Source: an uncultured Alistipes sp. (GTDB taxonomy: Bacteria > Bacteroidota > Bacteroidia > Bacteroidales > Rikenellaceae). From it: DNA of 64,000 nucleotides. A program made the position numbers and the translations under genes. Position 1 is the first letter of the stretch; each line of letters starts with the position of its first letter. The notes beneath the pieces are model-generated. The model made no database searches, had not been told where the DNA came from, and was given only the letters and a program-made list of their open reading frames with translations. The stretch spans positions 1 to 64,000 of the forward strand of contig CAJMKE010000009.1 in the NCBI GenBank assembly GCA_905213895.1, given 5' to 3'. Shown piece after piece: positions 50,987 to 58,700 of this stretch.

Positions 50987-51001
50987 GTCGGCATTCTCCT
51001 A

Positions 51002-51043
51002 TCCTTAAAGTCTTTAAGGTCCTTAGAGTCCTTAAAGACCTTA
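51002..51043. repeat. TTAARG nonamer array 12
   Basis: Four to five units 16 nt after the pckA terminator, upstream of the nadB promoter. Confidence 0.8.
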
Positions 51044-51092
51044 TGTCGCTACGCTCTTTCTCCTCCCGCCCCCACTTTCGAGCGTTTTTCGA

Positions 51093-51121
51093 TTTTCGTA
51101 CACCATTTTTTTGTACCTTTG
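51093..51121 (+). promoter_or_regulatory. nadB-prfC promoter
   Basis: TACCTTTG at 51114-51121, with only a weak TTTC near 51093 as -33. Transcription would begin near 51128, leaving a leader of about 17 nt before the ATG. Confidence 0.65.
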
Positions 51122-51144
51122 CGCTCGTACAAAACACAATTGCA

Positions 51145-52707
51145 ATGAAAAGCGATTTTCTGGTAATCGGTTCGGGTTCGGCGGGACTGAGTTTCGCGCT
51201 CAAAGCCTCGCGCATCGGAAACGTTACGCTCGTAACGAAAGGCGAACTCGTCGAATGCAACACCAACTATGCACAGGGCGGCATCTGTTCGGTAACCTAT
51301 CTGCCCGACACGTTCGAGAAGCACATCGAGGACACGCTCGTCTGCGGAGCGGGCAAGTGCGACCGCGACGCGGTGGAACTCGTCGTAAGACGCGCTCCCG
51401 AGATGGCGAAAGACCTCATCGAGTGGGGCGTCGATTTCGACCGCACGGAGGACGGACGGTTCGACCTTCACCGCGAGGGCGGACACTCCGAACACCGCAT
51501 ACTGCACCACAGCGACCTTACGGGTGCCGAAATCGAGCGCGCCCTCATCGAGCAGGTACGCAACAACCCGCGAATCACGGTTCTCGAACACCATTTCGCC
51601 ATCGACCTGCTGACGCAGCATCATCTGGGCGAAATCGTTACGCGCCACACGCGCGGACTCGCATGCTTCGGAGCCTACGTACTCGACACCGAGACCAACG
51701 ACATCAAGACGATACTCGCCAAATTCACTGTCGTTGCGGCAGGAGGCTGCGGCAACATCTACAACACCACGACCAATCCGGTCGTCGCGACGGGCGACGG
51801 CATCGCCATGTGCCACCGCGCCAAAGCCATCACCCGCAACATGCAGTACATCCAGTTCCACCCGACGTCGCTCTATCACCCCGGCGAACGTCCGTCGTTC
51901 CTCATCACCGAGGCGATGCGCGGCTACGGCGGCATCCTGCGCTTGCAGAACGGGCAGGAGTTCATGGACAAGTATCACCCGATGCGCTCGCTCGCTCCAC
52001 GCGACGTCGTGGCGCGCTCGATAGACCACGAATTGAAAATCCGCGGCGAGGAATTCGTCTACCTCGACGTTACGCACATGCCTGCCGAGCAGACGCGCCA
52101 CCACTTCCCGAACATCTACGAGAAGTGCAAGTCCATCGGCATCGACATAACGAAAGACATGATTCCCGTATGCCCTGCTGCGCACTACTGCTGCGGCGGA
52201 GTCGCGGTGGACAGCAACGGCGAGAGTTCCATCAAGCGTCTGTACGTCCTCGGCGAGAGTTCCTGCACGGGGCTGCACGGCGCGAACCGTCTGGCGTCCA
52301 ATTCGCTTACCGAGGCATTCGTCTACTCCGACCAGGCAGTCCGCCACGCGGCGCAGTCGATAGACAAGGTAGGTTTTCAGGAGGGTATTCCCGACTGGGA
52401 CTTCGAGGGTACGGCATCGGCGGAGGAGATGGTACTCGTACTCCAAAACCGCAAGGAGTTGCAGAACATCATGTCCAACTACGTCGGCATAGTCCGCTCC
52501 AACCTGCGTCTGGAACGCGCCTTGAAGCGTCTGGCGATAATCTGGCAGGAGACGGAGGAGTTGTACAACCACACCAAGCCGTGCCGCGAGTTGTGCGAAC
52601 TGCGCAACATGACTGCCGTCGCCTATCTGACGGTAAAGCAGGCGCGCGAATGCAAGGAGTCGGTCGGACTGCACTACAACATCGACTATCCGCCGCAGAA
52701 AAACTAA
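51145..52707 (+). CDS. nadB: L-aspartate oxidase
   Basis: Flavoprotein that oxidises L-aspartate to iminoaspartate, the first step of de novo NAD synthesis; in anaerobes fumarate can be the electron acceptor. The 520-residue product has the FAD-binding VIGSGSAGLSFALKA at residues 7-21, NYAQGGICSV near residue 42, REGGHSEHRILHHSDLTG near residue 115, and the closing CPAAHYCCGGVAVDSNGESSIKRLYVLGE with LHGANRLASNSLTEA. The succinate dehydrogenase/fumarate reductase flavoprotein fold rules out confusion with other oxidases, except the paralogous SdhA/FrdA, which have different flanks. The ATG at 51145 is right after the promoter; a longer frame to 50977 crosses the array and promoter. Confidence 0.95.
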   Translation: MKSDFLVIGSGSAGLSFALKASRIGNVTLVTKGELVECNTNYAQGGICSVTYLPDTFEKHIEDTLVCGAGKCDRDAVELVVRRAPEMAKDLIEWGVDFDRTEDGRFDLHREGGHSEHRILHHSDLTGAEIERALIEQVRNNPRITVLEHHFAIDLLTQHHLGEIVTRHTRGLACFGAYVLDTETNDIKTILAKFTVVAAGGCGNIYNTTTNPVVATGDGIAMCHRAKAITRNMQYIQFHPTSLYHPGERPSFLITEAMRGYGGILRLQNGQEFMDKYHPMRSLAPRDVVARSIDHELKIRGEEFVYLDVTHMPAEQTRHHFPNIYEKCKSIGIDITKDMIPVCPAAHYCCGGVAVDSNGESSIKRLYVLGESSCTGLHGANRLASNSLTEAFVYSDQAVRHAAQSIDKVGFQEGIPDWDFEGTASAEEMVLVLQNRKELQNIMSNYVGIVRSNLRLERALKRLAIIWQETEELYNHTKPCRELCELRNMTAVAYLTVKQARECKESVGLHYNIDYPPQKN

Positions 52708-52732
52708 CAGAAAAAACAGCAATATACGAGAA

Positions 52733-54316
52733 ATGACATTACGAGAGGAAATCGACAGAAGACGAACGTTCGCGATTATTTCGCATCCGGATGCCGGAAA
52801 GACCACACTTACCGAGAAACTGCTCCTGTTCGGCGGCGCGATTCATGTCGCCGGCGCGGTCAAGAGCAACAAAATCAAGCGCGGAGCGACCTCCGATTTC
52901 ATGGAAATCGAGCGTCAGCGCGGAATCTCGGTGGCGACGTCGGTCATGGGTTTCGAATACGAAGGGGTGAAAATCAACATTCTCGACACCCCCGGACACG
53001 AGGATTTCGCCGAGGACACCTACCGCACGCTGACAGCCGTCGATTCGGTAATCATCGTCATCGACGGTGCGAAGGGCGTCGAGACGCAGACGCGTAAACT
53101 GATGAACGTCTGCCGTATGCGCAACACTCCCGTGATGGTCTTCATCAACAAACTCGACCGTCCGTGCAAGGACTCTTTCGACCTGCTCGACGAGGTCGAG
53201 AAGGAGTTGCAAATCAAGGTGCGTCCGCTGGCGTTCCCGATTTCGAGCGGACCGACGTTCAAGGGCGTATACAATCTCTACGAACACAACATAAACCTCT
53301 TCACCTCCGACGAACGCCAGACGGCGGACGCCTCGACGGTCGAAATCGACGACATCGCATCGCCGCAACTCGACGCGCTCGTCGGCGACAGATATGCCGC
53401 GCAACTGCGCAACGACGTCGAACTGGTGGAGGGCGTCTACGAGGAGTTCGACCGCGGGGAGTATCTGAAAGGTCGTCTCGCGCCGATATTCTTCGGTTCG
53501 GCAATCAACAATTTCGGCGTCCGCGAACTGCTCGAATGCTTCATCCGCATCGCGCCGTCGCCGCGTCCGTCCACGACGCAGACGCGCAAGGTCGAGCCGG
53601 ACGAACCGAAACTGACGGGCTTCGTGTTCAAGATTCACGCGAACATGGACCCGAACCACCGCGACCGCATCGCCTTCATGAAGATATGTTCGGGCGTCTT
53701 CGAGCGCAACAAGAACTATCTGCACGTCAGCAGCGGCAAGTCGCTGAAATTCTCGTCGCCGACGGCGTTCATGGCGGAGAAGAAATCGGTGATAGACTTC
53801 GCCTACCCGGGCGACATCGTCGGTCTGCACGATTCGGGCAACTTCAAAATCGGCGACACCTTCACCGAGGGCGAGAAACTGAAATTCACGGGCATTCCGT
53901 CGTTCTCGCCGGAGTTGTTCCGCTATATCGAGAATGCCGACCCGCTGAAATTCAAGCAACTCGCCAAGGGCATCGACCAACTTATGGACGAGGGTGTCGC
54001 GCAACTCTTCACCTCGTCGCTCAACGGTCGCAAAATCATCGGCACCGTCGGAGCGTTGCAGTTCGAAGTCATCGAGTACCGTCTCGAACACGAGTACGGC
54101 GCGAAATGCCGCTGGGAGCCTATATCGATTCACAAGGCATGTTGGATTGAGAGCGACGACGCGGCGCAACTCGCCGACTTCAAGCACCGCAAGCACACCA
54201 ACATGGCTGTGGACAAGCACGGACGCGACGTTTTCCTCGCCGACACGAGTTACTCGCTGGCTCTCGCGCAGGAGAAGTTTCCTGCCATAAAGTTCCACTT
54301 CACGAGCGAGTTTTAG
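52733..54316 (+). CDS. prfC: Peptide chain release factor 3
   Basis: GTPase that removes RF1/RF2 from the ribosome after termination. The 527-residue protein has G1 SHPDAGKTTLTEK near residue 18, the switch region GATSDFMEIERQRGISVATSV near residue 50, G3 DTPGHEDF near residue 83, G4 NKLDRP near residue 138, and the RF3-specific C-terminal domain (GALQFEVIEYRLEHEYG, VFLADTSYSLALAQEKFP). EF-G and TetM differ in the C-terminal domains. It starts 25 nt after nadB and should share its transcript. Confidence 0.97.
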   Translation: MTLREEIDRRRTFAIISHPDAGKTTLTEKLLLFGGAIHVAGAVKSNKIKRGATSDFMEIERQRGISVATSVMGFEYEGVKINILDTPGHEDFAEDTYRTLTAVDSVIIVIDGAKGVETQTRKLMNVCRMRNTPVMVFINKLDRPCKDSFDLLDEVEKELQIKVRPLAFPISSGPTFKGVYNLYEHNINLFTSDERQTADASTVEIDDIASPQLDALVGDRYAAQLRNDVELVEGVYEEFDRGEYLKGRLAPIFFGSAINNFGVRELLECFIRIAPSPRPSTTQTRKVEPDEPKLTGFVFKIHANMDPNHRDRIAFMKICSGVFERNKNYLHVSSGKSLKFSSPTAFMAEKKSVIDFAYPGDIVGLHDSGNFKIGDTFTEGEKLKFTGIPSFSPELFRYIENADPLKFKQLAKGIDQLMDEGVAQLFTSSLNGRKIIGTVGALQFEVIEYRLEHEYGAKCRWEPISIHKACWIESDDAAQLADFKHRKHTNMAVDKHGRDVFLADTSYSLALAQEKFPAIKFHFTSEF

Positions 54317-54324
54317 CAGAAATC

Positions 54325-54346
54325 AATTAAGGACTTTAAGGACCTT
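54325..54346. repeat. TTAARG nonamer array 13
   Basis: The shortest array, two and a half units (TTAAGGACT, TTAAGGACC, TTAA), running straight into the terminator stem. Confidence 0.7.
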
Positions 54347-54392
54347 AAAAAGCGTTATCGCCGTATCAATCGATACGGCGATAACGCTTTTT
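54347..54392. terminator. Bidirectional terminator
   Basis: Very long perfect stem: AAAAAGCGTTATCGCC then GTATC, and its complement, around an AATC loop. It lies between the converging prfC and transporter genes. Confidence 0.92.
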
Positions 54393-54404
54393 ATGAGAAG
54401 CAGA

Positions 54405-56075
54405 TTACGCCTCCTCGTAGCCGTCCGCCTTCGCGCTCCACATCAGCATGAACACGAGCATGCCGACGACCGCAATGGCAATCATGCCGAGGAACACGTA
54501 GTTCCAGCCGAAATGGTCTACCAGGACGCCGACACCCAACGCCGATACGAACACGCTCAGATACCCGAATATGCCCGTAAGTCCGTTTGCCGTCGCGGCA
54601 GCCTTCTTGGTAGCCTGATTGGCTGCGGCGATGCCGATAAGAGCCTGCGGACCGTAGATGCAGAATCCTGCCATGGCGAGTACGCAGATAAGCACCAGCG
54701 GATGAATGTCGTTAGGCAGCATGTAGAACGCCGTCATGAACACAGCCGTGCCGAGCATGCAGAACACGCAGGTGCGGTGCGCGCGACCGGCGAAGAACTT
54801 GTCCGTCGCCCAACCCGCGAACAGCATGCCGACGATACCGAAGATTTCGAATATCGCCACCGTCCAGCCCGCATACGAGTACGACATGTCGCGAGCCTCG
54901 GTGAGGAATTTCGGTCCCCAGTCGAGAACCGAGAAGCGGACTACGTATACGAAGAAGTTTGCGAACGCGAGAATCCATATCAGGCGGTTGCGATAGACCT
55001 TCTCGCGCACGAAGCGTTTGTACTCGGCAGGGTCGGTATCGTCGCCGATGGATGTTTTGGTGTTTTCGAGTTCGGGCAGTCCGACCGACTTCGGCGTATC
55101 GCGCAGGAATGCGAACAGACCTATCGCACCCGCAAGCGCGATGAGAGCCGGCAGCCAGAAGCACCACTGCCATGCGCCCGCATTGGTCGTCAGCGAAACG
55201 ATGCTCTGCATCGCCTTCGCCTGCACCTGCGGCATACCCGTATCGGCGGCGATTTGTTCTGTCGAGATGTCCTTGTCGGCATCGACGAGGTTCTTCACCG
55301 CCATGTAGTTGGCATGGTCGAACGTGAAAACCTGCTGCACGGAGCGACCCTCCTCGTAATTCGGTTTATAGACGTAATCGACGTATGCGATTGTCTTGCC
55401 GTCCTCGTCGGCTATCTCCACGCCGGTAACCTTGGCGATGCGTATGTCCGATTTCTTGACATCCTCCTTGAAATTGGCAGACAGATAGTTGCGCGTCATC
55501 TTCTCGACGGCGGCACCGTCGCTGCTCAAATCGCTTCCCATGTTGCCCATGACGAAACCGCACAGAATCGCGAGCAGACCCGCGCCTATCGAGTGCGAGG
55601 TGTTCCAGACGGACATCTTGGTGGCGAGTTCGTGCGGCGGAATCCAGTGCGAGAGCAGACGTGCGCACGGCGGGAAGCCGCTGCCCTGAAACACGTTGTT
55701 CAGCACCAGCAGCACGCCGAACGCCACGACGAGCGAGTGCGGCGCAATGCCGATTTCGATGCCGAGAATCTTCGGCACGAATCCGAATGCGAGGCTCGCC
55801 AATGCGCAGAGCAGCAAGCCCATCGACATGTGATAGCGTGCGTTCATGCGGTCGGCGATAAGTCCGTTCGCGAAACGCGAGAATCCGTAGACCAGTCCGA
55901 CAATCGAAAGGATGATACCGAAACTCGTGTTAGAGATTCCGTATTCGGCGGCAAGACCGGGCATCGCGAACGAGAAGTTCTTGCGCACGAAATAGAACAG
56001 CGCGTAGCCAATCATCGTTACGATGATGGTGCGCCATTGCCAGTATTTGAATTTTGAAGTTTGTTCAGCAGTCAT
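54405..56075 (-). CDS. Organophosphate:phosphate antiporter (GlpT/UhpT-like MFS) with a large loop insert
   Basis: A 556-residue MFS transporter of the OPA family. N-terminal WQWRTIIVTMIGYALFYFVRKNFSFAMPGL is the OPA start with the substrate-phosphate-binding Arg, and VFQGSGFPPCARLLSHWIPP and TKMSVWNTSHSIGAGL are family motifs. Typical members have ~450 residues; this one has an extra ~120-residue hydrophilic segment (about residues 185-305) between helices 5 and 6, predicted periplasmic. That segment has GVEIADEDGKTIAYVDYVY, looking like a small beta domain. The gene is 18 nt downstream of a HAD phosphatase, which suggests uptake and dephosphorylation of a sugar phosphate or glycerol-3-phosphate. 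Confidence 0.88.
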   Translation of the reverse strand: MTAEQTSKFKYWQWRTIIVTMIGYALFYFVRKNFSFAMPGLAAEYGISNTSFGIILSIVGLVYGFSRFANGLIADRMNARYHMSMGLLLCALASLAFGFVPKILGIEIGIAPHSLVVAFGVLLVLNNVFQGSGFPPCARLLSHWIPPHELATKMSVWNTSHSIGAGLLAILCGFVMGNMGSDLSSDGAAVEKMTRNYLSANFKEDVKKSDIRIAKVTGVEIADEDGKTIAYVDYVYKPNYEEGRSVQQVFTFDHANYMAVKNLVDADKDISTEQIAADTGMPQVQAKAMQSIVSLTTNAGAWQWCFWLPALIALAGAIGLFAFLRDTPKSVGLPELENTKTSIGDDTDPAEYKRFVREKVYRNRLIWILAFANFFVYVVRFSVLDWGPKFLTEARDMSYSYAGWTVAIFEIFGIVGMLFAGWATDKFFAGRAHRTCVFCMLGTAVFMTAFYMLPNDIHPLVLICVLAMAGFCIYGPQALIGIAAANQATKKAAATANGLTGIFGYLSVFVSALGVGVLVDHFGWNYVFLGMIAIAVVGMLVFMLMWSAKADGYEEA

Positions 56076-56093
56076 GGTCGGTAGTTTTGCAGG

Positions 56094-56957
56094 TTATTTA
56101 TGCGCCTCGGCAATCAGTTCGCCGAGAACCTCGATACTGTCGCAGATAAGGTGCGGCTGCTTCGGCGCGGCATCGGCGACTTCGAGCGTCGTTTCGCCCG
56201 AAAGGACGAGCACACCGAAAGCGTTGGCATTGTGCGCCATCTCGATGTCGGTATAGATGCGGTCGCCGACCATCGCGATTTCGTCCGGTTGCAGACCGTA
56301 GCGGTTCACGATGCCCGAAAGCATGTTCGGGTCGGGCTTGCCGAGCGTTATGTCCGGTTTGCGACCCGTCGCATGTGCAAGGCACGCGCAAATCGAACCG
56401 CAATCGACCAGCACGACCTTCTGGTCGGTCGGGCAGACGCGGTCAGGGTTGGTCGCGATATAAGGCACACCCTGCGAAATCCACCATGCGGCACGGCACA
56501 GACGGCTGTAAACGAGCGACATGTCGAACGCGGCGACAATCACGTCCGGAACATCGTTCGGGTCGTCGGCGGTCGATTCGAAGCCCGCTTTTTCGAACTC
56601 CGAAATCATCGACGGCGTACCGAGCAGGAACAGACGCTTCGCCTGCGGATAGTTGGTCTTGATGTAGTCGATAGTGGCGAGAGCCGTCGTGTACATCTCC
56701 TCCTCCGTCGCGGCGATACCCATGTTTTCGAGTTTGTGGAGGTAGTCGGCGATACATTTCGACGGATTGTTGGTGAGGAACGAATAGTTGACGCCCTGTC
56801 CCTTCAAGCCTGCGAGGAACGGTTTCGTGAACGGGAACAGCGACATTCCCATGTAGATTGTTCCGTCCATGTCGAGTGCGACATGCTTGATTTTGCGCAG
56901 ACGGGACATAAGTTCATCGTGCGGATAAATCGAACGATATTTGTGAAATTCTGACAT
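56094..56957 (-). CDS. HAD-superfamily phosphatase, NagD-like (class IIA)
   Basis: A 287-residue cytoplasmic HAD hydrolase. Motif 1 is DMDGTIYMG with nucleophile Asp29 and Asp31; motif 2 is FLTNNPSK; the cap domain is of the C2 type (NagD/phosphoglycolate-phosphatase-like); motif 4 is MVGDRIYTDIEMAHNA near residue 237, followed by GVLVLSGETT. Members dephosphorylate small sugar phosphates, glycerol phosphate, PLP or UMP. Being the first gene of a pair with an organophosphate transporter, it probably acts on the imported compound. Confidence 0.88.
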   Translation of the reverse strand: MSEFHKYRSIYPHDELMSRLRKIKHVALDMDGTIYMGMSLFPFTKPFLAGLKGQGVNYSFLTNNPSKCIADYLHKLENMGIAATEEEMYTTALATIDYIKTNYPQAKRLFLLGTPSMISEFEKAGFESTADDPNDVPDVIVAAFDMSLVYSRLCRAAWWISQGVPYIATNPDRVCPTDQKVVLVDCGSICACLAHATGRKPDITLGKPDPNMLSGIVNRYGLQPDEIAMVGDRIYTDIEMAHNANAFGVLVLSGETTLEVADAAPKQPHLICDSIEVLGELIAEAHK

Positions 56958-57021
56958 AAAACGTTATTGTGTTAGTAAATTTTATTCAGCAACATTATTC
57001 CCAATCCTCGGCAGCCTCGTC

Positions 57022-57080
57022 CGTCATGTTGAGCGCAGCGAAACATCTGTTTCAGATTCTTCGTTTCACTCAGAATGACG
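57022..57080. repeat. Long inverted repeat, family member 3
   Basis: CGTCATGTTGAGCGCAGCG, AAACATCT and the complementary AGATTCTTCG, TTTCACTCAGAATGACG: the most diverged of the three copies, ~25-bp imperfect arms, short loop. Confidence 0.8.
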
Positions 57081-57241
57081 AACCGTTTATGCTCTCGGCT
57101 TAACGGAATTTTCTGTTTCGCGGCAATGTCCGCTTATTAGATGTAAAATTAGCAATATTTTTTCGTTTTGCAAAATATCGGCGCAATATCCCTCCCCGAC
57201 GCTACGCAATCGGAAAGCAAAAGATATGAAACGAAAGCAGA
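57081..57241. other. Gene-free stretch between the inverted repeat and a terminator
   Basis: AT-rich, with no convincing open frame or promoter box seen. Together with the repeat at 57022 and the terminator at 57242 it fills the 334-bp gap between the HAD phosphatase and the nucleotidyltransferase gene. Confidence 0.6.
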
Positions 57242-57274
57242 AAAAACTGCCCTATGGCGTAACTGCCATAGGGG
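57242..57274 (-). terminator. Terminator of the nucleotidyltransferase-HEPN gene
   Basis: CCCTATGGC / GCCATAGGG around a 6-nt loop, followed on the minus strand by CAGTTTTTT, 18 nt after the stop codon. Confidence 0.85.
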
Positions 57275-57291
57275 TTTGTCAGATTTACGAA

Positions 57292-58131
57292 TTACATCCC
57301 GTCCAATTCCTGATAAAGTTCGAGCCGAAGTCCGCAGCAACTTTCGATAATCTCCGCCGCTTTCGTCGTCCTTTCTATATGCACCGCCATATCTCGCGGG
57401 CTAACATCGAAGCCCTTGTCGTAAGGCGATGTCAGCAAATAGTGCTTTAACGAGGCAAGCGTCTGGACGCTGCGGATATTATCGTCGTCATATATAAGCA
57501 TAAGCCTTGTCGACAGCGTCCGCATGCGTTCGTGCATTATCAGCGGGTCGTGGCTGTCGAACTCCATCTGGTGGTATACATAATACAGCGTATGGTAGAA
57601 ATACACCGCCGCCTGCGCAGCGAACATTCCCGCAAGGCGCATGTTGCGGGTCTCTGTCAATTCGTGGTTGGCTTGTTCCAACAACTCGAATCCGAGCGTT
57701 CTGAACGTGTCGAAATGAAATCTCGCATCGGCGTATGCCTTCGCGAAATCGGGTTTGTACTTCGGTCGCTGAAAATGATAACGTTCGCTGCAATAAAGCA
57801 ACTCACCCTCTTTGCGGGCGAAATACAGAAACGGTGTATTGTGCGAATCGATATAACTCAACGGAATGATGTATAGGTTGATATACGTTATTTTCCGTTG
57901 TTGGAACGGCATTTTGTACCGCAATCGCCGTTTCGTCTGCAACCAGTCGAATTCGGGAGTTTCGCGAACGGCGATAAGCAGGTCGTATGCCGTCGCATCG
58001 CTGTGGCGTGCTCCTCCCGCAAGCGAGCCGAACAGCAGGATGTATTCGGGGACTATGAAATCGTTGTCCATTATATGTTCCACGATTCTTGCCGCTTCGG
58101 CAGAATCGTATTTCGGTTGTGTTGTTTCCAT
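57292..58131 (-). CDS. Nucleotidyltransferase-like protein with HEPN-type helical C-terminus
   Basis: A 279-residue protein. Residues about 25-105 look like a minimal nucleotidyltransferase (MNT) fold: YILLFGSLAGG is the GS motif, and ARHSDATAYDLLIAV the place of the acidic motif, though SD-x-D has become SD followed by YD five residues on. Residues about 125-270 are all-helical like HEPN domains (AKAYADARFHFDTFRTLGFELLEQA, MFAAQAAVYFYHTLYYVYH). No clean RxxxxH ribonuclease motif is visible. MNT-HEPN fusions are known in Bacteroidetes, and separate MNT/HEPN pairs are toxin-antitoxin systems with AMPylating antitoxins. Here both are in one chain, so self-regulation is possible. It has its own terminator and a repeat-rich upstream region. 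Confidence 0.72.
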   Translation of the reverse strand: METTQPKYDSAEAARIVEHIMDNDFIVPEYILLFGSLAGGARHSDATAYDLLIAVRETPEFDWLQTKRRLRYKMPFQQRKITYINLYIIPLSYIDSHNTPFLYFARKEGELLYCSERYHFQRPKYKPDFAKAYADARFHFDTFRTLGFELLEQANHELTETRNMRLAGMFAAQAAVYFYHTLYYVYHQMEFDSHDPLIMHERMRTLSTRLMLIYDDDNIRSVQTLASLKHYLLTSPYDKGFDVSPRDMAVHIERTTKAAEIIESCCGLRLELYQELDGM

Positions 58132-58160
58132 TTTTCGGGGATTTTTCGTTAGACATTTGC

Positions 58161-58215
58161 GTTAAGGTCATTAATGACCATAAGGTCCTTAAAGTCTTTA
58201 AGGTCTCTAAGGTCG
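58161..58215. repeat. TTAARG nonamer array 14
   Basis: About six units upstream of the MNT-HEPN gene. It contains the perfect palindrome GGTCATTAATGACC. Confidence 0.8.
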
Positions 58216-58321
58216 GGACTGACTGTCGCCCTGTCGGGCGGATGCGACGAAAAACGGATAATCGGATTGCTCGGCGGTATCCGCCGGCGATGTGCCTTTC
58301 GGCAAGCCTGCATCGTAATGC

Positions 58322-58506
58322 TGGCAATGTGTGTAGTTCGCATAAAATAACAAAAGTGCGCAGCTGCGAACTACACACTTCACTCTGTTACAAGGTCAGG
58401 CAAGTACCATTCGCGGGTCGCTAAACCCCAATGGTTCTGCGCACATTTGTTATTGCCAATGCTTGCTTGCCTTGGTGATAACAGATAAATCGTATGTAGT
58501 TCGCAG
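58322..58506 (-). ncRNA. ssrS: 6S-like structured RNA (candidate)
   Basis: A promoter at 58540-58510 points leftward at a non-coding segment that can fold into a long interrupted rod. CTGCGAACTACATAC (58506-58492) pairs with GTGTGTAGTTCGCAG (58378-58364); CTGTTA...CAAGG pairs with CCTTG.TAACAG further in; the tip is a hairpin with ACCATT...GGGTT and its complement. A large one-sided bubble remains in the middle, the outline of 6S RNA, which binds RNA polymerase. The 143-nt core may extend to 58322, where a second copy of the 5' arm lies. Assignment is by shape; a different regulatory RNA is possible. Confidence 0.55.
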
Positions 58507-58509
58507 GAG

Positions 58510-58540
58510 CAAAGGTAGAAAAGTTTTCGTAAATTGCAAA
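58510..58540 (-). promoter_or_regulatory. Promoter of the 6S-like RNA
   Basis: Minus-strand TTTG (58540-58537), 19-nt spacer, TACCTTTG (58517-58510). Transcription would begin near 58503, at the 5' arm of the rod. Confidence 0.85.
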
Positions 58541-58541
58541 A

Positions 58542-58628
58542 ACGACCTTAACGACTTTAAGGTCATTAAGGACTTTAAAGACTTTAAGGACCCTAAAAAC
58601 TTTAAGGACCCTAAAAACTTTAAGGTCT
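58542..58628. repeat. TTAARG nonamer array 15
   Basis: The longest array, about ten units, including a duplicated 18-bp block (GACCCTAAAAACTTTAAG). It directly touches the -33 box of the 6S-like RNA promoter. Confidence 0.85.
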
Positions 58629-58667
58629 CAAACTCCGCACTCTCACCGCCGCACCCCGTCCCACAAC

Positions 58668-58700
58668 AAAAAAGACGACACCCTTTTCGGGGTGTCGTCT
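58668..58700 (-). terminator. Terminator of the spc/alpha ribosomal operon
   Basis: Minus strand AGACGACACCC / GGGTGTCGTCT around CGAAAA, followed by TTTTTTG. It lies about 220 nt after the rplQ stop. Confidence 0.9.

Noticed and set aside
50977..51144. Longer N-terminus for NadB
   Set aside because: The extension runs through array 12 and the TACCTTTG promoter; homologues begin just before the FAD-binding Gly-rich loop.
54393..56057. Open frame of 554 codons opposite the GlpT-like gene
   Set aside because: His/Arg/Glu-rich shadow with no membrane helices or motifs; the transporter reading is unambiguous.
447..58628. The 9-bp arrays as CRISPR arrays or as coding repeats
   Set aside because: Units are far too short and have no unique spacers, so not CRISPR. 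Frames across them (Leu-Thr-Thr or Phe-Lys-Asp-like periodicity) are not conserved between arrays and have no consistent start or stop.
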